Positions 42,017-53,500 of a DNA stretch of 64,000 nt are shown here, in pieces. Origin of the DNA: Neoarius graeffei (lineage: Eukaryota > Chordata > Actinopteri > Siluriformes > Ariidae); contig NC_083577.1 in NCBI RefSeq assembly GCF_027579695.1, forward strand, positions 31,795,198 through 31,859,197, given 5' to 3'. The first letter of the stretch is position 1; every line of letters starts with the position of its first letter. Both the position numbers and the translations under genes were made by a program. The notes beneath the pieces were generated by a model. That model ran no database searches. It saw only the letters and a program-made list of their open reading frames with translations, and had not been told where the DNA came from.

Positions 42017-42823
42017 GTGACGTCACGCACTCAGGGCTGGTTGGGGCAGCTCAATACCAACTTTATGGTCGATTTTAACTCTCAAAAATAGATATATTTT
42101 TAATTTCCCATTTCTGCAGCATACAAGAGTCAAGGATAGAGATACTATCCACTCAGAAATGTATTTAAAAATAAAGGCTGTGCGTCTCTGCTTTAACTTA
42201 TTTGTGTTGTCTCAATAAAAACACACTGTACCACCACACCACAGCTGACTTATCTAATTTTATATAAATACATATAACGTACATTTACCAAAACAAAGCT
42301 TTAATGAAGGGTAAGACGTTATAAATAAACTCAAACTAGTTTATTTAAACGCCATGTTTATGACTTGAGTCCTCATGTGGATTCCCTTGGAGGATGCACT
42401 CTGCTAATTAGCTTTTGTGATGCTAATTCATTAAGCTCAGGTCATTAGTTTGGCTCTGAAAAAACATTGCACATTTTATAATACAAGTAAATAAAGAGAA
42501 TTCGTTCATAAATTACCAGACAATGTGTAGGGTAAGCCACAGTTATTACACGCCACTGCAGGGTCCATCATGATGCTTCTTCAGCACAGCCAAGAGAAAG
42601 ACAAAAACAACAACTTTGCCTTTTTCACTCCTGGGCTCACTGGATCTTTTTAGTGAGTCGGTTCATTTGATTCAACTCTTTAATAAGAGCCGATTCCTTC
42701 GACTCCCGTACGAATCATTGCTATTTTTTGGGGGGGGGGGGGGGGGGGTGTTTGTTTGTTTGTTTGTTTTAAATCTGAATCAGAAACGTCCATCCATTAT
42801 AATGATCAAAATTATACATACAG
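42017..42823. other. No gene recognised
   Basis: AT-rich intergenic sequence between the rnf17-like and dnajc3 genes; poly-G at 42730-42749. Confidence 0.4.
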
Positions 42824-42899
42824 CGGGGGTGTCGTGGCTCAGGTGGATAAGGCGCCATACCATAAATCCAGGGACCCGGGTTCGATTCCCGATCCCTCC

Positions 42900-42930
<31 letters not shown>

Positions 42931-43001
42931 CCGCTCATTTCCTGTCTCTACACTGTCCTATCCAATAAAGGTGAAAAAAGCTCCCCCCCCAAAAAAAAAA
43001 G
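42824..43001 (+). mobile_element. tRNA-derived SINE (CGTGGCTCAGGTGG type)
   Basis: A box GTGGCTCAGGTGGATAAGG, B box GGGTTCGATTCC, (TC)n, then CCAATAAAGGTGAAAAAAGC and an A tail. Perfect duplication TTATACATACAG (42812-42823, 43002-43013). Same family as 13055-13225. Confidence 0.92.
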
Positions 43002-43046
43002 TTATACATACAGTACACCTAATATTTGGGTAAAATGTCTCTTCAC

Positions 43047-43419
43047 GGCGGCACGGTGGTGTAGTGGTTAGCGCTGTCGCCTCACAGCAAGAAGGTCCTG
43101 GGTTCGAGCCCCGGGGCCGTTGAGGGCCTTTCTGTGTGGAGTTTGCATGTTCTCCCCGTGTCCGCGTGGGTTTCCTCTGGGTGCTCCGGTTTCCCCCACA
43201 GTCCAAAGACATGCAGGTTAGGTTAACTGGTGACTCTAAATTGACCGTAGGTGTGAATGTGAGTGTGAATGGTTGTCTGTGTCTATGTGTCAGCTCTGTG
43301 ATGACCTGGCGACTTGTCCAGGGTGTACCCCGCCTTTCGCCCGTAGTCAGCTGGGATAGGCTCCAGCTTGCCTGCGACCCTGTAGAAGGATAAAGCGGCT
43401 AGAGATAATGAGATGAGAC
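43047..43419 (+). mobile_element. V-SINE, full length
   Basis: Perfect 11-bp duplication TGTCTCTTCAC (43036-43046, 43420-43430). Confidence 0.93.
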
Positions 43420-43454
43420 TGTCTCTTCACAAGAGTCACCTTGACCAAACATTT

Positions 43455-44890
43455 GTGACCCCTCACCAAATCCAGGGACACGTCAGCCGAAACGAATCCG
43501 AGATAATCGCAAAAGAAGCTTTTTTTTTTTTCAAAATTTGTGATTTTTGTTTTTTTCCATCATGTGCAAGTTGAGATCTTGAAGAATGCAATCAGTATTT
43601 CAGATAATAGATTGTTTTGTTGGAAAAGCATACATTTTTTGTTGCAAATTGTCTCGTTTTTGTCAGGACTGTAGCCTGCTGGGGGGTGTGGGTAAATTAC
43701 CATATGGGCCATTCACATGATGATTTAAGTCTTTTGTTGTTGTTTTTTCACGAATCAGCTGTATGATACGAGCTGAGCGCATGGCTACTTAAGCTGCATA
43801 CAGGCATGTAATTTCACTATGGAATGAGTTACTAAACACAGCGCAGAGGAGCTGAAACACCGCGAAGCAAACAGACACACGGTATTTACATCGGAGATAA
43901 CCATTTCTAGCAAAAAAAAACGCAACCTCATTTTCCAGATTGAATGGAATACTTGAATGATCGGATGATACACGGACCGTTCTAGGACTACTTTCCATCG
44001 GAGGCATTGATGTGTGCAAGGCGCCGTTTCTCTTTCTGATGGGGTAAGTTTATTAATCTAAGGCTGTGTGGTTATTTTTGCATGTAACGGAGAGTGTTGT
44101 GGTTTGGTTAAGCCTAGGTCACAACCGGACATACGATTTTTTGGCCGTGTGATTTTTGGCGTTTCCCAAATCGCTGCGTTTTTTTTTTTGTTCATGGAGA
44201 AAGACGCGCGTTGGCCATAAGTTTGTCTTGCAACTTGAAAAAAATGTAAGCGCCCGTAGAGTTTGTTTGACATGACAAAGAACCTCTGCGGCCAGTCTGC
44301 GGCTGGTCTGCAGCTCGAAAATCAGCACGTCACACGCGCGCTCTTGTGCGTTTTTTGCGTGTAGACTGGCCATAGGAGCACGGTACGGCCGGTTGTGACT
44401 GAGGCTTTACATGAAACTAGCGTTGTGTTAGTTGTGTCATCATTGTGCTATCTTTCTTTCTTATAGTGTAATTTTTCAGCCACAAAACGTTAAAGTATAC
44501 TTTAGGACTTATTTTTGTAGTTCATAATTGTTTTGGGCATACTTTGCATGGAAGGAAAATTGACGTGGTGATCTTTGTTTACATGAAAGTAGCATCGTGC
44601 TAGCTAGTAGGGGGTAGGGCTTTCCTTAATGTCATGCAGATGAGCACCATTATGTGCCCGCCCTACACCCAGAGTAGCTGAGATGGAAAACTTTGAGGGT
44701 GATTTTCTCCCTTTTCTGTTTTAAGAAGTATACACTTTCAAAAGGCCACACATTCTTCAAATATTGTCAGATCTCCACATGGAAGGCATCATTGGAAAGC
44801 TTAGAAACTGTACTTTCTGAATCTGTCAATAACTCAAAATGCCCCCGGGCCGACATGTGTCCCTGGATTCTGTTTTCTGACACATTTTTG
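43455..44890. mobile_element. TIR transposon F, copy 2
   Basis: Same ends and body as 12145-13440. It lacks the SINE found in copy 1 and instead carries a Harbinger-type MITE at 44111. Confidence 0.7.
44111..44406. mobile_element. PIF/Harbinger-type MITE, TTA TSD
   Basis: AGCCTAGGTCACAACCGG and inverted AGCCTCAGTCACAACCGG, flanked by TTA on both sides. Copy 1 of transposon F has the empty site (GGTTACATG near 12773), which proves the 3-bp duplication. Confidence 0.88.
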
Positions 44891-44999
44891 TTTGCCATGA
44901 ACAAGCTTCTGGCAGAATTCTGGTTGAATATTTCATGACTCTTCATGGTAGAATTGGTAGAGTTCAATTAAATGTTTTTTTTTTCTTGGCATGGACTCG

Positions 45000-45850
45000 A
45001 CTTATAAGCACGGTCCATATATTTTCAATAGGGTTGAAGTCAGGACTTGTTTTAAGCTTAATGTTAGCCTGCTTTATCCTCCACAACCAGCTCTGATGCG
45101 TGTTTGGGTTTATTGTCCTGTTGTAACTCCCAAGTCCCAAGTCCTGTTCAAGTTTCTGATGGTTTATGCTGAAGAATTCTGAGGTAGTCCTCCTTCTTCA
45201 TTATTCCATCCACGTGGCCAAACAACTCAATCTTTGTCTCATCTGACCATACAGCTTTCCTCCAGAAGGCTTTTTCTTTGTCTGTTTGATCAGCTTCAAA
45301 CTTTAGTTAAGCTTGAAGGTGTCAATTTTGGAGCAGTGGGTTATTTCTTAGATAGCAGCCTCTCAGTCCATGGTGATCTGAACTGTAGACAGTGATCTAT
45401 CAGCTTCCAGTTCATAGCAGGGCTGTGCCATGGTGGTTCCCAGGTTGTTCCTGACCATCCAAACCAATTTCCTTTCAGCTGAGGGTGACAGTTTGGGATT
45501 TCTTGAAGCAAAATGGCTTGGCAAAGTGACTACACCTTACAATAACTTGGACACAATTGTTTGAACTGATCTTGGAATTTGCAGTTGTTTAGAAATGGCT
45601 CCAAGAGACATTCCAGAGTTGTGTATATCTGCAATCCTCTTTCTCAGATCTGCACTGAGCTCCCTGGACTTTCCCATTTTGCTGTGTGTCAGTCAATCCA
45701 ATGAGTGCTGTAAACAAACCCTTTTTATGAAGGCACAGAGAAGCTACCAGCTGTAGTCAATCATGATCACTAACAAGAAGTTAAGAGACTTCGGCCTTGG
45801 CAAGATAAGAGACATTTTGGAAGTTTCAGCACCTCTGAATTAATAATCTA
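45000..45850 (-). pseudogene. Tc1-like transposase pseudogene
   Basis: ATG at 45677 reads MGKSRELSADLRKRIADIHN and SGMSLGAISKQLQIPRSVQT, the paired-like helix-turn-helix of Tc1 transposases, then a stop. Downstream text on the minus strand (TCTGGAGGAAAGCTGTATGG, GCCACGTGGATGGAATAATG) is typical Tc1 coding but heavily mutated. Confidence 0.75.
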
Positions 45851-46492
45851 AGTGAACATATATAAATTTTTGACCCTGTAGGTATAATTTTGACCTTGTG
45901 TTGATTTCAGAAAACCCAAAGAAAATTAAAACTTGTGCACCAAATTCGAGTAGTTTTTTTATTAAAGATGTATGCTGTACAATCATTCTACCACAGAAAA
46001 AGAACAGTTCAAAGAAATTACTGAAAGCCCAAATATTGCCATGACATTCATATCCAAGATGACATTCATGTCACTGTATGTAAACCACACTTGTATATGA
46101 CAGACTAGTGCAGAGTAAACTCACCATTTAATACTGTTAAACCAATTGGTTCTCAATAGAGGGCTCAAACAACACCAAGAAACCAGCAAAACCTAGTGAT
46201 ATCAGCACTGGGTTTGAGAAAGGTTGACATGCACATTATGTACTATTAACATGAACTGTGAAGATGATTTTGGGAATAGATTGGGTGGACCTTTGGAGGT
46301 GGATTTTTTCATTGGTCTTCTGTGCATCAGATACAGCTTGTGGCACACTTACATTCATCTCATCCATTGTTTGCTCAGACACACTTGGCATCACAGCCAA
46401 GAACCTGATACACACAAGGGAAATATCCAAACAACTATCCTATCTAAAAGAGTTCCAACTGATGATGATTTAGCCAGAAATGATATGCTATC
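45851..46492. other. No gene recognised
   Basis: Unassigned intergenic sequence. Confidence 0.4.
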
Positions 46493-46870
46493 AGGCAGCA
46501 CAGTGGTGTAGTGGTTAGCACTGTCGCCTCACAGCAAGAAGGTCCTGGGTTCGAGCCCAGTGGCTGGCGAGGGCCTTTCTGTGTGGAGTTTGCATGTTCT
46601 TCCCATGTCTGCATGGGTTTCCTCCGGATGCTCCGGTTTCCCCCACCGTCCAAAGACATGCAGGTTAGGTTAATTGGTGGCTTTAAATTGACCGTAGGTG
46701 TGAGTGTGAATGGTTGTTTGCCTCTGTGTCAGCCTTGCGATGACCTGGCAACTTGTCCAGGGTGTACCCCGCCTCTCACCCATAGTCAGCTGGGATAGGC
46801 TCCAGCTTGCCTGCAACCCTGTAGGACAGGATAAGCGGCTACAGATAATGAATGGATGGATGGATGGATA
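46493..46870 (+). mobile_element. V-SINE, GGATG-tail subtype
   Basis: A more diverged copy ending in (GGAT)n rather than ATGAG. Confidence 0.88.
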
Positions 46871-47096
46871 GTTTAGGTCCTTTTATGGTTAAATGGGTAT
46901 CTAATGTATGAACCATGCTTTTGACCTGAGTAAAAAGGTTGTGTGCCACAAATAACACCTATTATGGATATAATAATTGCATATTAATGATGTAATACTT
47001 TTAGACCAATTTCCTATGTGGTTTCAGGGCTCTTTTTATGCCCAAAGTTCCCCTGCATGATTAACTATGAAACAGCAGCCTACTGTACAAACATTA

Positions 47097-47466
47097 GAAG
47101 AAGAAACCTTTATTCATCACATGCACACTTCAAGCACAGTGAGATTCATCCTCTGCATTTAACCCATCTGAAGCAGTGAACACACACACACCCGGAGCAG
47201 TGGGCAGCCATACTACAGCGCCCGGGGGAGCAGTCAGGGGTTAAGTACCTTACTCAAGGGCACTTCAGCCCAAGGCTGCCCCATGTTAACCTAACTGCAT
47301 GTCTTTGGACTGTGGGGGAAACCGGAGCACCTGGAGGAAACCCACGCAGACATGGGGAGAACACGCAAACTCTGCACAGAAAGGCCCTCGCCAGCCGCTG
47401 GGCTCGAACCCAGAACCTTCTTGCTGTGAGGCGACAGTGCTAACCACTACATCACCGTGCCGCCCA
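47097..47466 (-). mobile_element. V-SINE, alternative 3' end
   Basis: V-SINE head and core (47466-47286) joined to a different 3' part (GGGCAGCC..., CAAGGGCACTTCAG, ACCCATCTGAAGCAGTGAAC). The same combination is at 59366-59680. Confidence 0.85.
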
Positions 47467-47570
47467 ACAACAAACATTACAACAAGTCCAGATTTATGGA
47501 TTTATATCTGAACTTGTATATTATTACCAAAAACAAGACTTGGCAAATTTTGAAAAGTAGCCTCCAAATA

Positions 47571-49176
47571 CAACCCTGATTCCAAAAAAGTTGGGACAAA
47601 GTACAAATTGTAAATAAAAACAGAATGCAATGATGTGGAAGTTTCAAAATTCCATATTTTATTCAGAATAGAACATAGATGACATATCAAATGTTTAAAC
47701 TGAGAAAATGTATCATTTAAAGAGAAAAATTAGGTGATTTTAAATTTCATGACAACAACACATCTCAAAAAAGTTGGGACAAGGCCATGTTTACCACTGT
47801 GAGACATCCCCTTTTCTCTTTACAACAGTCTGTAAACGTCTGGGGACTGAGGAGACAAGTTGCTCAAGTTTAGGGATAGGAATGTTAACCCATTCTTGTC
47901 TAATGTAGGATTCTAGTTGCTCAACTGTCTTAGGTTTTTTTTTGTCGTATCTTCCGTTTTATGATGCACCAAATGTTTTCTATGGGTGAAAGATCTGGAC
48001 TGCAGGCTGGCCAGTTCAGTACCCGGACCCTTCTTCTATGCAGCCATGATGCTGTAATTGATGCAGTATGTGGTTTGGCATTGTCATGTTGGAAAATGCA
48101 AGGTCTTCCCTGAAAGAGACGTCGTCTGGATGGGAGCATATGTTGCTCTAGAACCTGGATATACCTTTCAGCATCGATGGTGTCTTTCCAGATGTGTAAG
48201 CTGCCCATGCCACATGCACTAATGCAACCCCATACCATCAGAGATGCAGGCTTCTGAACTGAGCGCTGATAACAACTTGGGTCGTCCTTCTCCTCTTTAG
48301 TCCGAATGACATGGCATCCCTGATTTCCATAAAGAACTTCAAATTTTGATTCGTCTGACCACAGAACAGTTTTCCACTTTGCCACAGTCCATTTTAAATG
48401 AGCCTTGGCCCAGATAAGACGTCTGCGCTTCTGGATCATGTTTAGATACGGCTTCTTCTTTGAACTATAGAGTTTTAGCTGGCAACGGCGGATGGCACGG
48501 TGAATTGCGTTCACAGATAATGTTCTCTGGAAATATTCCTGACCCCATTTTGCGATTTCCAATACAGAAGCATGCCTGTATGTGATGCAGTGCCGTCTAA
48601 AGGCCCGAAGATCACGGGCACCCAGTATGGTTTTCCGACCTTGACCCTTACGCACAGAGATTCTTCCAGATTGTCTGAATCTTTTGATGATATTATGCAC
48701 TGTAGATGATGATATGTTCAAACTCTTTGCAATTTTACACTGTCGAACTCCTTTCTGATATTGCTCCACTATTTGTCGGTGCAGAATTAGGGAGATTGGT
48801 GATCCTCTTCCCATCTTTACTTCTGAGAGCCGCTGCCAATCCAAGATGCTCTTTTTATACCCAGTCATGTTAATGACCTATTGCCAATTGACCTAATGAG
48901 TTGCAATTTGGTCCTCCAGCTGTTCCTTTTTTGTACCTTTAACTTTTCCAGCCTCTTATTGCCCCTGTCCCAACTTTTTTGAGATGTGTTGCTGTCATGA
49001 CATTTCAAATGAGCCAATATTTGGCATGAAATTTCAAAATGTCTCACTTTCGACATTTGATATGTTGTCTATGTTCTATTGTGAATACAATATCAGGTTT
49101 TGAGATTTGTAAATTATTGCATTCCGTTTTTATTTACAATTTGTACTTTGTCCCAACTTTTTTGGAATCGGGGTTG
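47571..49176 (-). mobile_element. Complete Tc1 element, nearly intact
   Basis: TA on both sides (47569, 49177). Termini CAACCCTGATTCCAAAAAAG and inverted CAACCCCGATTCCAAAAAAG, extending as long arms of about 200 bp with an internal repeat of the AAAAAAGTTGGGAC motif (47766, 48976), the IR/DR layout of fish Tc1 elements. Length 1.6 kb. Confidence 0.93.
47930..48868 (-). CDS. Tc1 transposase, one C-terminal frameshift
   Basis: 312 codons; the likely start is the internal ATG at 48814 ([20 protein letters not shown]). Two helix-turn-helix parts ([20 protein letters not shown]) are followed by catalytic D in [16 protein letters not shown] in [11 protein letters not shown] and E in [11 protein letters not shown], the DD34E set of Tc1. 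A slip in an A9 run near 47935 ends the ORF early; the other frame stays open to a stop at 47791, giving about 45 more residues. Only this lesion is visible. Confidence 0.9.
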   Translation of the reverse strand: MTGYKKSILDWQRLSEVKMGRGSPISLILHRQIVEQYQKGVRQCKIAKSLNISSSTVHNIIKRFRQSGRISVRKGQGRKTILGARDLRAFRRHCITYRHASVLEIAKWGQEYFQRTLSVNAIHRAIRRCQLKLYSSKKKPYLNMIQKRRRLIWAKAHLKWTVAKWKTVLWSDESKFEVLYGNQGCHVIRTKEEKDDPSCYQRSVQKPASLMVWGCISACGMGSLHIWKDTIDAERYIQVLEQHMLPSRRRLFQGRPCIFQHDNAKPHTASITASWLHRRRVRVLNWPACSPDLSPIENIWCIIKRKIRQKKT

Positions 49177-49204
49177 TATAAACAAATACCACCTGACTAC
49201 TACT

Positions 49205-49270
49205 GCTCTCATGTTGAGCGAGAAAACATTAAAAATAATAACAATAATAATAATAATAATAATAATAATC
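49205..49270. repeat. (AAT)n microsatellite
   Basis: ATA/AAT trinucleotide repeat upstream of dnajc3. Confidence 0.85.
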
Positions 49271-49427
49271 TCCTCAGTTCATTCATTCATTCAGACACAC
49301 CGTGCACGCGCACTCGCTCAGTTTAATGATGCCGTGGCTGTGGCTCGTTGAACCAGCAGGAGTAGGCGTGGGCTCGAACAGCACGACCCAATCAGAGAGA
49401 CCTGGGCGGGCTCTTGAGCAGAACGAA

Positions 49428-49446
49428 CCAATCGGAGTGACCCACG
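49428..49446 (+). promoter_or_regulatory. ER stress response element (ERSE)
   Basis: CCAAT at 49428-49432, nine bases, CCACG at 49442-49446: an exact match to CCAAT-N9-CCACG, bound by NF-Y plus ATF6/XBP1. It lies about 100 bp before the dnajc3 ATG. Two more CCAAT boxes (49389, 49450) lack the CCACG half. Mammalian DNAJC3 is induced by ER stress. Confidence 0.85.
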
Positions 49447-49544
49447 ACCCAATGGGCGCTATCGGGCAGTGTGACTCGGCGTGATCACTCAGTGGAGGAC
49501 GGGCACAGGGGGAGAAAAACGAGTTTATTAAAACCTATAATATC

Positions 49545-49626
49545 ATGGTGACCATAACAACAGACGCGTACAAACTAGTGAGTTATGTTCTGTTTGTGCT
49601 TGTGCTGCTCGATCTTCGATACGAAG
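49545..49626 (+). CDS. dnajc3: dnajc3 exon 1, signal peptide
   Basis: MVTITTDAYKLVSYVLFVLV then LLDLRYEG: a hydrophobic signal sequence for ER import. Donor GAAG/GTAAGA, phase 1. Only ATG in a sensible position; no in-frame upstream alternative needed. Confidence 0.92.
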
Positions 49627-50373
49627 GTAAGAAGGAAGTGATTTGGATGCAGTATATACCGGATACACACACACAGGGCGGAGTGAAGTGTGCAAACTGA
49701 AGTGTCACAGCTGTACAGATCACTGAACTCCTCACATGGCTTCATTAGACCTCAGGAATCTCAAGGAGTGAATCTTAAAGGTTTTCTTCTAGTGTACTAG
49801 GTAGAACTGTATGCACATATTTAAGACACAGCCAAGCTGCTTTATAAACAACAGTTATGAGTTTATTTATACAGATCAGACTAATCTGTGATGATGAGGA
49901 TGGAAAAGTCCAAGATAGTGATGTGCAATGTCTAAACAAATAATAGTATTTGTGTATATATAAAAAAAGAAGACACAGGGAGATTATGGTGTGAGTGTTT
50001 ATTATAATAATAATAATAATAATAATAATAAACAACTAAAAGGGCACTTGGTAGAGTGCATACCTCTGCCAAGCCACATATTCAGATTTGCATCAAAATT
50101 TAATCAATTGTTCCTTGGCCCATAGCGCACCTTTCCTCCAAATTTCATCAAAATCCGTTCACTACTTTGAGTTGTGTTGGGAACAGACTACTACTAATAC
50201 AGATAATAATAATAATAATAATAATAATCCTGGATCCACATATATATCTGGATTTACAACAAAATCTAATCAATTGTTCCTTGGCCCATAGTGCACCCTT
50301 CCTCCAAATTTCATCAAAATCTGTTCACTACTTTTTGAGTTGTGTTGGGAACAGACAAAAATAAATAAAATAA

Positions 50374-50419
<46 letters not shown>

Positions 50420-50549
50420 TCCTGGCTCTACATACATATCTGGATTTACAACAAAATCTAATCAATTGTTCCTTGGCCCATAGTGCACCTTTCCTCCAAA
50501 TTTCATCAAAATCCGTTCACTACTTTTTGAGTTGTATTGGGAACAGACA

Positions 50550-50582
<33 letters not shown>

Positions 50583-53500
50583 CCTGGATCCACATACATA
50601 TCTGGATTTACATCAAAATCTAATCAACTGTTCCTTGGCCCATAGCACACTTTTCCTCCAAATTTCATCAAAATCCGTTCACTACTTTTTGAGTTGTGTT
50701 GGGAACAGACAAAAAAAAAAATAATAATAAAATAATCCTGGCTCTACATACATATCTGGATTTACAACAAAATTTAATCAATTGTTCCTTGGCCCATAGC
50801 GCACCTTTCCTCCAAATTTAATCAAAATCCGTTCACTACTTTTTGAGTTACGTTGAGAAGTCAAATGAACAAACGGAGATGAAAACATATTCTCCTCCAA
50901 CAAAGTTGGAGGAGGTAATAGCAAGCATAGTGAAATGCAATGGTATTATTCTAGACAATCGTTTGTCACTATATAAAAATAAGAGGGTAAGTCAAAAAGT
51001 TCTAAGTAGGAAAAAAATCATTTATGAAAATAAAGATATTTCTCTACATATCCTCCATTTAAGTCTAAACACATCTGCAAGCGATGCTTCCATTGGAGAA
51101 TTCCTTTTGAAATTATAACATCTGTCTTAGAACTTTGACTTACCCTTGTGTGTGTATATTATAATATACACTTTTTTTTTTTTTTTGTCCTATAGTGGTG
51201 CTTGAAAGTTTGTGAATCCTTTATAATTTTCTTGATTTCTGCATAAATATGACCTAAAACATCATCAGATTTTCACACAAGTCCTAAAAGTAGATAAAGA
51301 GAACCCAGTTAAACAATTGAGACAAAAATATTATACTTGGTCATTTATTTATTGAGGAAAATGATCCGGTGGCACGGTGGTGTAGTGGTTAGCGCTGTCG
51401 CCTCACAGCAAGAAGGTCCTGGGTTCGAGCCCCGTGGCCGGCGAGGGCCTTTCTGTGTGGAGTTTGCATGTTCTCCCCGTGTCTGCGTGGGTTTCCTCCG
51501 GGTGCTCCGGTTTCCCCCACAGTCCAAAGACATGCAGGTTAGGTTAACTGGTGACTCTAAATTGACCGTAGGTGTGAATGTGAGTGTGAATGGTTGTCTG
51601 TGTCTATGTGTCAGCCCTGTGATGACCTGGCGACTTGTCCAGGGTGTACGCCGCCTTTCGCCCGTAGTCAGCTGGGATAGGCTCCAGCTTGCCTGCGACC
51701 CTGTAGAAGGATAAAGCGGCTAGAGATAATGAGATGAGATGAGGAAAATGATCCAATATTACATATCTGTGAGTGGCAAAAGTATAATATTGGATCATTT
51801 TCCTCAATAAATAAATGACCAAGTATAATATTTTTGTCTCATTTGTTTAACTGGGTTCTCTTTATCTACTTTTAGGACTTGTGTGAAAATCTGATGATGT
51901 TTTAGGTCATAGTGATGCAGAAATATAGAAAATTCTAAAGGGTTCACAAACTTTCAAGCACCACTGTATATCTTGGTCTGAGTTTATTTTTGATTACAGG
52001 AGTGCTATGCAGCAGTGAGAACAGTATAGAGAAGCACCTAGAGATGGGGAAGAAGCTCCTGGCTGCTGGACAGCTGGCTGATGCGCTTTCCCATTTCCAT
52101 GCAGCTGTTGGTGAGTTGGTGGGAGTTCTCAGGAAGTCACCAGCAATTGTTTCTTTTGTCTTATTTCGGCATCATAATATTCTTTCTGGAGATGGCACTG
52201 TAGTGCAGTGGCTAACACTGTCGCCTCACAGCAAAGAGAGTCTGGGTTCGAATTTGCCAGCCAATTCTGGCCTTTTTTGTGTGCATGTTTTCTTTGTTTC
52301 TGTATGGGTTTCCTCTGGGTGTTCTGGTTTCCTTCTACAGTCCAAAGACATGCGTATTAGGTCAACTGGATACTCTAAATTGTCCATAGGTGTGTGTATG
52401 TGAGCATGAATGGCAATCTGTTGCTCCGTGTTAGTATGGCAACCTGTCTAGGGTGTACCTCGACTTGGATAGGCTCCAGCTCACCTGTGAACTACAATGG
52501 GTAATCAGCATAATGAATGAATGAACCTTCTGACCTCTGTGTGTAGATGGTGACCCAAAAAACTACATGGCCTACTACAGAAGAGCCACAGTCTACCTGG
52601 CCACGGGGAAGTCGAAATCCGCTTTGCCGGATCTGAGCAAAGTCATCGAACTCAAACCTGATTTCACATCGGTGAATTTTACACTGTGATGAGACATGTA
52701 TATGAAATGAAGATTACTGTACATCATATGTAAAAGAGTTGTCAGTAACCAGTGATCTGTCACAGGCACGACTTCAGAGAGGGAACCTACTACTGAAACA
52801 GGGAAAGCTTGATGAAGCTGAGAGTGATTTCAAAAGAGTGGCAAGTAACTGTTTGATAACTCTCTGACCATCCTGAACAACATGCATTTTTGATAATTTA
52901 TAATTAATACGTGACCTCCATGATTAACATTCTGAGTTGACTGTTTTTTTTTAAATTTGGACTTCTTTCATAGACTTGTTGGTCATGTTTCTCTTGAATT
53001 AAGTTTCCTATGTTGCCCACAATGCAGTTGGACGACGTGCAGATATTAGTCCCAGTGAAATTTAGCAAACTTCAACTTTCATGCTAATACCACCACCAGT
53101 GCCATTGTGTGCATCATCTCTCAGATCACTAATTAGCCAGGTCAAGCCTTGCAGCGGGCAGCACGGTGGTGTAGTGGTTAGCACTGTCGCCTCACAGCAA
53201 GAAGGTCCTGGGTTCGAGCCCAGCGGCCGGCGAGGGCCTTTCTGTGTAAAGTTTGCATGTTCTCCCTTTGTCTCCGTGGGTTTCCTCCGGGTGCTCCGGT
53301 TTCCCCCACAGTCCAAAGGCATGCAGGTTACGTAGGTTAACTGGTGGCTCTAAGTTGACCGTGAGTGTGAATGGTTGTCTCTGTCAGCCTTGCAATGACC
53401 TGGTGACTTGTCTAGGGTGTACCCCGCCTCTCGCCCATAGTCAGCTGGGATAGGCTTCAGCTTGCCTGCGACCCTGTAGAAGGATAAAGCGGCTAGAGAT

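Larger units (their letters stand above)
49627..51999 (+). other. dnajc3 intron 1
   Basis: Holds an array of RTE-like repeat units at 50085-50920 with AAT runs, and a Tc1 MITE containing a V-SINE at 51191-51968. Confidence 0.85.

Noticed and set aside
50085..50920. CRISPR-like regular repeats
   Set aside because: The sequence is a vertebrate nuclear genome and the units are long, diverged and separated by AAT runs.
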